A stretch of 64,000 nucleotides of DNA from Paenibacillus xylanexedens (lineage in GTDB: Bacteria; Bacillota; Bacilli; Paenibacillales; Paenibacillaceae). Where the stretch lies: assembly GCF_017874615.1 (NCBI RefSeq), contig NZ_JAGIKV010000007.1, forward strand, positions 248,001 to 312,000, given 5' to 3'. Shown piece after piece: positions 7,616 to 16,165 of this stretch. The translations under genes and the position numbers were made by a program. A model generated the notes under the pieces. It ran no database searches and was not told the origin of the DNA. It saw nothing but the letters and a program-made list of their open reading frames with translations. Each line of letters starts with the position of its first letter. The first letter of the stretch is position 1.

Positions 7616-9979
7616 TTGCATAGCAAGAATTTATATCTATTTTCAGCAAACTCCAAACGAACAATGAAGACTATTCTGGCTATGCTGCTTATGGTCTCTA
7701 TGATATTCTCGTGGATTCCTCAGGCAGTAGCCAGCGTAGATCCTAATATTCATATCGGTGAAGTCTCCGGGAAACCAGGAGAAATCGTCGAAGTGCCTGT
7801 ATCTTATGATTCAAAAGGCTCAGAATTTTCTTTTTATCACTCTGAACTGTCCTTTGCCTATGATTCGGCTGTGCTTGAACTTGTGGAAGGGGACGAGGTT
7901 GTAAACCAACAGGCCTATGAAAACTATCAGGGAGTTAGCCTGACCAAAGATACGTCTGTTCTAGGTTTCATTCAGATTGTGACGACGAATCAACAATTCA
8001 TCGATCAATCTACAGTGCTGTATTCCCTTCATTTCAAAATCAAGGATAGTGCGACTGCCAGTGCAAGTTCAGTAATCCTTCATTCAGGGGTACTGATTGC
8101 GCAAAACGATCTGTTTCAGGTGACTGGGGAAAATGGAAAAGTTACTGTGCTGTCAGATGAGAAGCCAGTTGGAAATGTACTTGTTTCGATCGGATCAGCG
8201 CAAGGAAAAGCAGGTGACAAGGTCACGCTCCCGGTGGATACCGTGTCGCTTGATCAACCGATTGGGTCGTATGGGGTACGCTTGAAGTATAATCCTACAG
8301 CCCTTCAGGTGGTTAATGTTACAGGTAACGTTCCGGGAATCCAGTATAACGCGAATAATGAGACGGGATCAGTCATCGTGGGCTGGAGTGATGAGGACGG
8401 AGGACAGAGCCCAATTCCGGCATCGGAGAGCCCGCAGGCGCTGTTCAAAATTGAATTCACGATTGCTTCCGGTGCTATTACAGGAGATTATCCGGTTCAG
8501 GTTGTCGACACAACCCTGCCTGAACATTTTACGGTGACAGATACTGATGCAATGGAGATGAACAAGCAGATTGTACCGGGCAAAATTTCAGTCGTGGGTT
8601 CACCAGTTACGCCAACAACACCATCCAATCCGGGTTCGTCCGGTTCAGGAAGTTCATCCGGTGGTTCGTCAACACCATCCACGCCTGCAAGCACTTCCGA
8701 GAAGATTACAGTAAATGTGACTAATGAACGGAACACCAATGCCGTTGTTTCGGCAACGATTATAGAGAGAACAACAGGGGCAGATGGACGCAAAAAAGAC
8801 GAGGTAAATCTGACGGCTGAGCAGACTTCTCGTGCAATTGAAAGCCTGAAGAAGGCCGGTTCGAATATTGCCCGGATCATGATTCCGGATGAGAAAGACG
8901 AGGTATCCGAACTGAACGTGAAGCTGCCAGCCAAGTCTACTTCACTGATGGCTGATGAGAAGATGAATCTGTATATTGAAACGGATAATGCTTCCCTGCA
9001 ACTGCCGGCGAATTCTTTACAGGGACTGGGCTCGGATATATTCTTCCATCTTGTGCCGATCAAGGATACTGCAGGGCGTGAAGTGGTGGAGCAGCGTATC
9101 CAGAACGATCCATTAATCGTCAAATCATCATCAAATACCGCGGACTTCCGTTTGGTAGGTCGTCCAATGACCATTGAGACAAATATGAGCAGTCGTCCGG
9201 TGACAGTAGTACTGCCAATCCGAGAGACAAACCTGACGCAGAAGGAAATGGACAAGCTGCAAGTATTTATTGAACATAGCGATGGAACCAAGGAACTCGT
9301 TAAGGGTAAAATCGTTAAATTTAATGGAACTGATCAACCGGGAATTGAGTTTGAAGTTACCAAGTTCAGCACATTTTCCATGATTCTCATGAACGGCACT
9401 TCTTCCTCAGCCTACATTCAAGGTTATACGGATGGCACGTTCAGACCGAATCAGGCGGTTCAGCGTGCTGAAATGGCTGCTTTATTATCTCGAATACTTC
9501 CGTCTGACAGCGATGAAGCAACGCTTGATACATCATATCGGGATATGCCTGCTGCAGAATGGGCACGCGAAGCGATTACCAAGGCGACTGCAGCAGGTTA
9601 TATGCGTGGCAATGCTGCCGGGGATTTCATGCCGGAACGTTACATCACACGAGCTGAGATGGCGGTCATTATCGAGCGGCTTCTGAATCGCAAGGATATC
9701 ACGGGGGCAGTAACGACAACAGAGCTGACGAAGGAAGCTACGGACATTACACTGCACTGGGCCCGCGAGGCGGTTCAGCGTGTATTGGCAACGGGAGTCA
9801 TGAGTGTGTCTCCGGACGGAGCATTTCGTCCAAACGAAGCCGTAACACGAGCGGAGGCGGTTACTTTGCTGAATCGTCTGGTTCATATTGAACCTGAACT
9901 GTCCGGCACTTCCAGATGGAAGGATGTATCTGTAAGTCACTGGGCTTATGGTGCAATCCAGGCTGCATCCCAGAATTAA
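7616..9979 (+). CDS. Cell-surface anchor with two cohesin domains and three SLH repeats
   Basis: 787 residues from the TTG at 7616, which follows GGAAGAGGTG by six bases; the in-frame GTG at 7607 is too close to that site. Signal peptide to about residue 40. Two cohesin-like modules follow (about 45-190 and 190-325, beginning IHIGEVSGKPGE and VLVSIGSAQGKAGD), then a Gly/Ser/Thr/Pro linker (about 330-365). A beta-rich ZU5-like region comes next, with three C-terminal SLH repeats, each with a TRAE or QRAE core (near QGYTDGTFRPN, RGNAAGDFMPE, SVSPDGAFRPN). SLH repeats bind pyruvylated wall polysaccharide, so the protein should display cohesins outside the cell. It forms an operon with the dockerin protein upstream. 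Confidence 0.88.
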   Translation: MHSKNLYLFSANSKRTMKTILAMLLMVSMIFSWIPQAVASVDPNIHIGEVSGKPGEIVEVPVSYDSKGSEFSFYHSELSFAYDSAVLELVEGDEVVNQQAYENYQGVSLTKDTSVLGFIQIVTTNQQFIDQSTVLYSLHFKIKDSATASASSVILHSGVLIAQNDLFQVTGENGKVTVLSDEKPVGNVLVSIGSAQGKAGDKVTLPVDTVSLDQPIGSYGVRLKYNPTALQVVNVTGNVPGIQYNANNETGSVIVGWSDEDGGQSPIPASESPQALFKIEFTIASGAITGDYPVQVVDTTLPEHFTVTDTDAMEMNKQIVPGKISVVGSPVTPTTPSNPGSSGSGSSSGGSSTPSTPASTSEKITVNVTNERNTNAVVSATIIERTTGADGRKKDEVNLTAEQTSRAIESLKKAGSNIARIMIPDEKDEVSELNVKLPAKSTSLMADEKMNLYIETDNASLQLPANSLQGLGSDIFFHLVPIKDTAGREVVEQRIQNDPLIVKSSSNTADFRLVGRPMTIETNMSSRPVTVVLPIRETNLTQKEMDKLQVFIEHSDGTKELVKGKIVKFNGTDQPGIEFEVTKFSTFSMILMNGTSSSAYIQGYTDGTFRPNQAVQRAEMAALLSRILPSDSDEATLDTSYRDMPAAEWAREAITKATAAGYMRGNAAGDFMPERYITRAEMAVIIERLLNRKDITGAVTTTELTKEATDITLHWAREAVQRVLATGVMSVSPDGAFRPNEAVTRAEAVTLLNRLVHIEPELSGTSRWKDVSVSHWAYGAIQAASQN

Positions 9980-9990
9980 AATGTAGAGTG

Positions 9991-10073
9991 CTGATGCTGC
10001 TTGTTCCTATCTTTCAGCTGGGGACGAGCAGCATCAGATGAAATCCAGGAGGCATCTGCGGATGCCTTTTTTT
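9991..10073 (+). terminator. Double hairpin terminator after cohesin-SLH gene
   Basis: CTGATGCTGCTTGTTCC (9991-10007) pairs with GGGACGAGCAGCATCAG (10021-10037). A second hairpin AGGCATC-TGCG-GATGCCT ends in seven T at 10073. The remaining bases to 10172 show no gene. Confidence 0.8.
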
Positions 10074-10172
10074 CATCGTTATATTGTGGTTTTCAAAAAG
10101 GATGGACAGCATCTGGTGTGAGTGGGAGAATAACGCTATATTGCAAGATAGACGTTTACTTGAGAAAGAGAG

Positions 10173-13100
10173 ATGACGGTCATCAGAACGGATCGATTTT
10201 TGTTAGGGATCGGATGCATGACCCTGCTGCTTGCACTGGTGGTTGCGTGGCAGATCACAGATGGACACGAGAAACCTTTGGCCAGGCAGGGTATTCTGGA
10301 CATGGCAGGTGTGGAGTGGACGAACCAATCTCTCATACCGTTGGATGGAGAATGGGAGTTCTATCCGGAGCAGTTGCTCTCACCACAACAGATTAATCTC
10401 AACCATAGCCAACCTGTCATGATACAAGTGCCGGGCAATTGGGACGATAAAAGGATTAGTCAGGTATACCCCATGAATGGCAAAAGTTACGGAACCTATC
10501 GCTTGATTGTACGCAATGTGCCGCAAGGTGAACTTCTGGCGATTGCCAAACGTTATGTACGCTTCTCGGATGTGATGTATGTTGATGGGAAATTGATGAG
10601 CCGTTCCGGGCAGCCGGGTACATCTGCCGCATCGTACGTCCCCCGTAATGAGCCCTATACAATCTATTTCCACCCTGAAAGTACAGAGATTGAAGTTGTG
10701 CTACAGGTAGCCAATTTTGATTTTCGTAGTGGTGGCATCTATAACTCGATTGATCTGGGACAAGGCAGTCATATGGAAGCGAGAGCGATCATTCAATCGG
10801 GACTTGAGCTTTTGATTATGGGCATTGTGGTGATCTTTGGATTGTTGTTCTTCTATCTGTATGTGCGCTTGCACCGTGATGGAATCCAGCTGCTGTATGC
10901 GTTGTTCTTTATTGGTTTTGCATTGACGGTGGTGACCAACGGGGAGCGTCTGCTGTTACAGCTGATGCCGGACATTTCCTTTGAACTGGCGTACAAATTG
11001 AAATATATATCGGTATATGGTGTATCTATTATTACAAGCATGATTACCTGGAGACTTACTTCTGATCTGAAGCCCCTGTTGAAAAAATGGCTTCGGGTAC
11101 CAAGCATAGTGCTGGCTTTATACGTGGTGTTGATTGTGATATCTCCATTTCGTATCTATTCGTTCATCCAAGAGAGCATGTATGCCGTCAATCTATGTGC
11201 CTACGCCTTGGCTTTCATTGTAATTATTCATCAGTATATTCAGGCAAGGTACGGAAACAAGAGTCGATCCCAAGCTCAATTGCTGATCATCTGCATCTGG
11301 CTTATGTTAGTAAACTATGTGCTTGGAATCATTGTTACGTGGTATCCAATCAGTCAGGTGCTGCTGAACTGTACAACGCTTGTGATTTTGTGTACCTTTG
11401 CCATGTTGCTGATCTATCAATATACACAGGCGTATGCCTCGATGCAGCAACTTACCCATCAGCTTCAATTGTCGGACAAGGCCAAGGATGAGTTTTTGCT
11501 ATTAACTTCGCATGAGTTAAACTCTCCGCTTCACAGCATTATTCATCTGTCCCGTTCTGTGCTGACAATGTCACTGAGGCGTGCTAATGAACAGGAGATC
11601 CGGGGCAAGCTTCAGCTTATCCGCAATACGGCGTACCGGATGTCCAATCTGGTCAATGATCTGATTGACATGTCAAGGTTCAGGGATGGCAGCATAAAGC
11701 TATCCGTGGGGACCGTTGATCTGGTATCCTGCCTTTCGCTGGTCACGGAGGTGCTGGGATTTCTGGCTTCTGGCAAAAGCATTGTTATGATTCGCAGGTT
11801 AGAGCCTGAAGCACGCTACGTCATGGCGGATGAGAGTCGGCTGCTGCAAGTACTGTATAACCTGGTCTATCACATGATGGGACAGCATCATAATGGGAAG
11901 CTGGTTCTGGCGTGCGAGAGGCATCAGGATAATGTGCAGATTATCCTTTGTCTGGAAGCTGATCCAGATCGGAGTACTCGGCAACGTCAGGAAGTGGACT
12001 CCGGTTCACAGCAAGCCGATCGAATTGCAGCGGGGGTGTCTGTTGCAGCGGAAATGGTTAGCGCAATGAGAGGAAAACTTGTGGTGAACGATGAAGCTGC
12101 GTCCATCATGATTGAGCTTCCGTGTGCTGCTAGTATCGACATGGAGGATTTGGCGGAGACAGCCGTAACGCAGGAGACCGATGTGAGGGAGGAGAAAAAG
12201 GTGGGAAGCGTGATTTCAGCCCACGTTTTAATTGCGACGTCTGATCTCGTAGACATGGAACAACTGAACACATTGCTTGCTACGGAAGGCTTTCATCTGA
12301 GCTTCGCAGACTCTGATGTCAAGGTTCGGACTGCATTGGCTGGCGGAAGGTTGCCCGATCTTGTGATTGTCGACGCCATGCTGCCTGAGGTGACCGGCTA
12401 TGAGCTGTGCAAGCAGATTCGGATGGAGTTCAGCCAGGTGGATCTCCCGATTCTGTTTATCAACATGCGCAGTACACCTGCGGATATTGAGGCGTGTATT
12501 CAGGCCGGCGGCAATGATTTTATTACCCGTCCACTGGATGCTGGCGAAATTCTTGTCCGAATACATACATTACTTGGCATGAAACAACTCGTAAAAGAAG
12601 CAGCCAATAACGAAATGGCCTTTCTGCGATCACAGATCAAGCCGCATTTTTTATATAATGCCTTGGGAACTATCATGTCATTATGTTTTACGGATGGGCC
12701 GAGAGCTGGAGAACTGCTGGGCAGTTTTAGTCGTTATCTGCGTATTCTCTTTCATCTGGATAACTCCGAGGAGTTGATTCCACTCAGTAAGGAGATGGAG
12801 TTAATTCAGGCTTATGTGGAGATTGAGCAGGAGCGATTTGGTTCACGACTTCAGGTTCAATTGGACGTTGATAGCTCGTTATATTCTTGTAAAGTCATGC
12901 CACTCCTGATTGAGCCACTGGTAGAGAATGCCATACGGCATGGCGTATCCAAGAAGATTGATGGGGGAACCGTTCGTTTGTTCATTCGAAGATGTGAAGA
13001 TAGCGTTCAAGTGGTGGTTGAGGATGATGGTGTGGGCATGTCTGGTGAGCAGGTTACCTTTCTTCTGAGCAAAAGTCATACAGAACAAGGCATTGGCCTC

Positions 13101-13205
13101 CAAAATGTACAGAGACGATTGAAACTTATGAACGGTCAAGCACCTGTGATCAAGAGCGAACAAGGTCAAGGTACCAAGGTGACCATCGAGTTTCCTTATC
13201 AATAA
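10173..13205 (+). CDS. Hybrid sensor histidine kinase: 7TMR-DISM, HisKA, receiver, LytS-type kinase
   Basis: 1010 residues. An extracellular 7TMR-DISM jelly-roll domain (about 50-195, GEWEFYPEQLL ... VPGNWDD) is followed by seven membrane helices (about 205-410). A HisKA domain carries H447 (SHELNSPLH) and a weak ATPase domain (about 550-660). The receiver-like domain (about 685-805) has D734, but the paired acidic residues usual at its start are replaced by IATSD and the conserved Lys is R786 (FITRPL). The end is a LytS/YpdA-type kinase module with H825 (QIKPHFLYNALG) and an HATPase domain with NAIRHG and DDGVGM. Outputs therefore probably run through H825 to the response regulator encoded 20 bp downstream. 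The ligand is unknown; carbohydrate is usual for this sensor class. Confidence 0.88.
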   Translation: MTVIRTDRFLLGIGCMTLLLALVVAWQITDGHEKPLARQGILDMAGVEWTNQSLIPLDGEWEFYPEQLLSPQQINLNHSQPVMIQVPGNWDDKRISQVYPMNGKSYGTYRLIVRNVPQGELLAIAKRYVRFSDVMYVDGKLMSRSGQPGTSAASYVPRNEPYTIYFHPESTEIEVVLQVANFDFRSGGIYNSIDLGQGSHMEARAIIQSGLELLIMGIVVIFGLLFFYLYVRLHRDGIQLLYALFFIGFALTVVTNGERLLLQLMPDISFELAYKLKYISVYGVSIITSMITWRLTSDLKPLLKKWLRVPSIVLALYVVLIVISPFRIYSFIQESMYAVNLCAYALAFIVIIHQYIQARYGNKSRSQAQLLIICIWLMLVNYVLGIIVTWYPISQVLLNCTTLVILCTFAMLLIYQYTQAYASMQQLTHQLQLSDKAKDEFLLLTSHELNSPLHSIIHLSRSVLTMSLRRANEQEIRGKLQLIRNTAYRMSNLVNDLIDMSRFRDGSIKLSVGTVDLVSCLSLVTEVLGFLASGKSIVMIRRLEPEARYVMADESRLLQVLYNLVYHMMGQHHNGKLVLACERHQDNVQIILCLEADPDRSTRQRQEVDSGSQQADRIAAGVSVAAEMVSAMRGKLVVNDEAASIMIELPCAASIDMEDLAETAVTQETDVREEKKVGSVISAHVLIATSDLVDMEQLNTLLATEGFHLSFADSDVKVRTALAGGRLPDLVIVDAMLPEVTGYELCKQIRMEFSQVDLPILFINMRSTPADIEACIQAGGNDFITRPLDAGEILVRIHTLLGMKQLVKEAANNEMAFLRSQIKPHFLYNALGTIMSLCFTDGPRAGELLGSFSRYLRILFHLDNSEELIPLSKEMELIQAYVEIEQERFGSRLQVQLDVDSSLYSCKVMPLLIEPLVENAIRHGVSKKIDGGTVRLFIRRCEDSVQVVVEDDGVGMSGEQVTFLLSKSHTEQGIGLQNVQRRLKLMNGQAPVIKSEQGQGTKVTIEFPYQ

Positions 13206-13225
13206 TAAAAAGAGGGGGAGAGAAC

Positions 13226-14380
13226 GTGTTGCAGGCCTATTTGGTGGACGATGAGCCTCATGCTCTGAATATGCTGGAGATGTTTCTGACTCGAACGGGA
13301 GAGGTCCACATTGCAGGTCGTTCGGTGAATGGATTCGAGGCACTGGAGGCACTTCAGCATACACGACCGGATATCTGGTTCCTCGATATTGAGATGCCGG
13401 GCATGAGCGGATTGGAGCTTGCAGCGAACATCCATGAGATCGAACCGGATGCGGTGATTGTATTTACAACGGCTTATGATCATTATGCTGTCTCTGCTTT
13501 TGAACATGAGGCTCTGGATTATCTGCTCAAACCGATTGAGATGGGCCGATTGTCCAGAACCATTGACAGATTACTGAAGGATAAGGGGAACGCGGTCAAG
13601 TCATCTGCCGAGCAACCGGACCGGCAATCTCTGATGAACAGTGATGAGCCGAATCAATTATTTGTACAAATGCTTGGAAAGTTTCGTGTCACGCCTACGA
13701 ACGGTGAAATCGTCATGTGGCGTACAGCGAAGGAGAAGGAACTGTTTGCATATTTGCTGTTGCATGACCCGGCCACCGGTGTTGTTCACCGGGATCGCAT
13801 TATTGACCATCTGTGGCCTGATGAGCGTTACGAAAAAGCCAAAATCTATATGCATACATGTGTCAGTCTGCTAAGAAAAAACCTGAATAAAATGGGTATG
13901 GAGCAGATGGTCAGCTACAAGAATGAACATTACATGCTGGACAAAAAGCGAATCCGGGCTGACGTATATGATGTGCTGGAACTTGTGCTTCGAATGCAGC
14001 GCGGGGAGGATGTTCCACTGGCTCAAATGGAGCGGACTTTGCATATGTATCAGGATGAACTGCTTCCGCAGGAGGATTATTTCTGGATGTCTGAACTGAG
14101 CCAGAAGATGGAGCGAGGTGCGCTGGAGCTGATGTTGAAGCTTTCCGAGAAGTATCTGGAGCTGCATAACGGCAAGAAGGCAGCAGAGGCAGCGGAACGT
14201 GCAATGTGGCATTCCCCTTATGAAGAAGAAGCGTATCGTTGTGCCATGCAAGCCTATTTGTCCATGGGAAACCATGATCATGTCTTGCGCATCTATCGCG
14301 ATCTAGAGGCACGATTAAGTGAACTTCATATTCGACCTTCTGCTGTGACCACACGTTTGTATGAACAGATTAAAGTCTGA
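13226..14380 (+). CDS. Response regulator: receiver plus SARP-like winged helix and bacterial transcriptional activation domain
   Basis: 384 residues from GTG 13226 behind AGAGGGGGAG. The receiver (1-115) is complete: acidic pair in VDDE, phospho-acceptor Asp in FLDIEMPG, Thr in FTTAYD and Lys in LLKPIE. The C-terminal part holds an OmpR-like DNA-binding domain (about 145-235, AKEKELFAYLLLHDP) and a helical BTAD repeat region (about 240-384), the layout of AfsR/SARP-type regulators. It is the evident partner of the hybrid kinase just upstream. This kinase/regulator combination is common in Paenibacillus; targets are unknown. Confidence 0.88.
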   Translation: MLQAYLVDDEPHALNMLEMFLTRTGEVHIAGRSVNGFEALEALQHTRPDIWFLDIEMPGMSGLELAANIHEIEPDAVIVFTTAYDHYAVSAFEHEALDYLLKPIEMGRLSRTIDRLLKDKGNAVKSSAEQPDRQSLMNSDEPNQLFVQMLGKFRVTPTNGEIVMWRTAKEKELFAYLLLHDPATGVVHRDRIIDHLWPDERYEKAKIYMHTCVSLLRKNLNKMGMEQMVSYKNEHYMLDKKRIRADVYDVLELVLRMQRGEDVPLAQMERTLHMYQDELLPQEDYFWMSELSQKMERGALELMLKLSEKYLELHNGKKAAEAAERAMWHSPYEEEAYRCAMQAYLSMGNHDHVLRIYRDLEARLSELHIRPSAVTTRLYEQIKV

Positions 14381-14436
14381 ACGGTGAAGAAGTAGCTGCA
14401 ATGAATCAACGCATATGTGACTATCTGAAATTCCAA

Positions 14437-14478
14437 TAAAACGTGTCCTGGAGAATGCCTTCCAGCGACACGTTTTTG
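14437..14478 (+). terminator. Terminator after response regulator
   Basis: AAAACGTGTC ... GACACGTTTTT pairing, with an inner CTGGAGAATGCCTTCCAG stem; ends in a T run. Confidence 0.75.
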
Positions 14479-14486
14479 TTTATATG

Positions 14487-15232
14487 ACGGATTGTCAAAC
14501 CAAGTGCGACAGTTCCTCTGTGAAAGATTCATGAGCGGTTCACCAACCCAAGCATTTTCGTGGTCTGTGATTCATTAGATCGAGTGAACGGGCGAGATCT
14601 TCATCCTCCACTTGAGCAAAATCGGTACCTTTAGGGAAAAACTCTCGAAGCATCCCGTTTGCATTCTCATTGGAACCGCGTTGCCAAGACGAATACGGAT
14701 CAGCAAAATAAACGTGCAGGCTATGGGTCGTTTCCAGATTGGCATAGCATGCAAACTCCTTTCCTCGATCAGCCGTGGCTGTGAGGAAAGTCCCTGTAGG
14801 GTACTGTGAGATCGCTACACCGAGCGCAATCTCCATCGACAAAGCGGTACGGTCGGGCATGAGAACAGCGGTATACAGGCGTGTTTTGCGTTCAATCAAC
14901 GTCCCTACGCAGCCTTTACTTTTCCCACGACCTGATACGACGGTATACAGTTCCCAGTTGCCTGATAGGGATGTGATGCAGCAACACGATCTAACTCACG
15001 GTAAATCATCGATGGATGCCTACCCAGTTCTTGTGCAATGGCTCTCGAGCTTTTGCCTTGACTGTGGAGGATTTCTAGCTTGCTGCGTTCGATTATGCTA
15101 AGATGTGTGTAGCTCATGGTGGATTCTCCTTGTGTGAATGGTTGTTGTGGTGACTTCATTCTACACGAATCCGGCCATGGGCCCTTTTTTATTTATTTCC
15201 AGTAGGTGTCGCACTTCATATTACAATCCGTC
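14487..15232 (-). mobile_element. IS30-family element, internally deleted
   Basis: Bounded by imperfect inverted repeats: GACGGATTGTCAAACCAAGTGCGACA at the left and a matching GACGGATTGTAATATGAAGTGCGACA read from 15232 down to 15207. The minus strand encodes the IS30 N-terminal helix-turn-helix (start ATG 15117; SIIERSKLEILHSQGKS, AIAQELGRHPSMIYREL). It then jumps with a frame change into the catalytic end (VSGRGKSKGCVG, YFADPYSSWQRGSNENANG, LNHRP-type NHRPRKCLGW at 14540-14899). The centre is missing and the whole element is about 0.75 kb rather than about 1.1 kb, so it cannot make its own transposase. A longer decayed relative is at 49905-50833. Confidence 0.85.
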
Positions 15233-15557
15233 TAGTGAATTCACCTGTTCCATGGCCCATATTAGATTCATTGTAATTCTCAAAGGCGACACCTCCACCT
15301 TCAACTAATGTATATGTATACTTGCCTTTTCCTTGCCGCTTACCACTCACCCAATCTCCAGAGTAAACTTCGGTTTCTTCCCATCTCGCGGTTCCTTTAC
15401 CATGAGGTTTTCCGTTTAAAACTTCACCATAGTACGTCCCTCCATCTGACAATTTTAAGTTTACTTTCTTCGATGCTGCTTCTGTTGGAGTAGAGCATGA
15501 TAATAGTCCAATGATAATGGTGATCGTTAATCCAAAACCTAGATAGAATCTTTTCAA
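15216..15557 (-). CDS. MORN-repeat lipoprotein, 3' end cut by the IS30 element
   Basis: 113 residues starting at TTG 15557 behind AAGGAG. A lipoprotein signal peptide ends in a lipobox LLSC with C21. At least two MORN repeats follow (YYGEVLNGKPHGKGTARW, YSGDWVSGKRQGKGKYTY). MORN repeats are short beta-hairpins found in membrane-associated proteins. The last residues (RRIVI) and the stop at 15216 are read from the terminal inverted repeat of the IS30 element, so the native C-terminus is lost. No continuation is found on the far side of the element, which implies a deletion along with the insertion. Whether the shortened protein works is unknown. Confidence 0.75.
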   Translation of the reverse strand: MKRFYLGFGLTITIIIGLLSCSTPTEAASKKVNLKLSDGGTYYGEVLNGKPHGKGTARWEETEVYSGDWVSGKRQGKGKYTYTLVEGGGVAFENYNESNMGHGTGEFTRRIVI

Positions 15558-16165
15558 AAGTGTGCAACTCCTTCAATGTATAATGATCTTTGCGTTGTTA
15601 GCCATTTCCAAGATTATCGGTTTATGTATCGTATTTTTCCAGCTTAAATATAAAGTGGAGATAGGTCGGATTTCACAAACAACTCGCCCCCATTTTATAA
15701 AAGTAAAGATGTAAATGCTGAAGCAAAATCCCGCTGAATCCAAATTACCTGCGGCTTCAGGGTATATTATGCCTGTAGTTCGTGGGTGCTTTTTTCTATA
15801 CTCAGCGTATACGCAATCCTGATTTTTTTACAAAACCCACTATCTTCTCCACTTCATCATTCCGCCTACGCCAGTTCTCCTCCTAATGATCCACAGCAGT
15901 GGTGGAACTTTCCTGAATCGTGAACAATCTCTGAATTTTGTATCACCTCCTATTTGCAGCGTTATCCCTAGATTCACTCCCCCAATATGGAGCAGTATAG
16001 AGTATAACTTCGTTAGGATAAGTTAGAAAAACCTTTAACGGAATATGAAAGAATGCAGGTATATGTAAAATTTTAAATACATACTTCCAGGCCGTTGACC
16101 CTGACCCCAAAAGTCTCTTATATTTACTCCCGACACAACAACTCAGAACGGGTGGTGGGACGATT
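15558..16165. other. Intergenic stretch without a recognisable gene
   Basis: Holds the ribosome binding site and presumed promoter of the MORN gene at its left. A TGAAGC ... GCTTCA inverted pair near 15717-15757 is flanked by GC-rich bases. The leader of the PHP-SLH gene is at the right, where GGTGGTGGGACGATT precedes its TTG start. Open frames here are short and show no family features. Confidence 0.5.

Noticed and set aside
8497..9291. 264-codon minus-strand frame opposite the cohesin-SLH gene
   Set aside because: It is the antisense shadow of a well-supported gene, with low-complexity residues and no family features.
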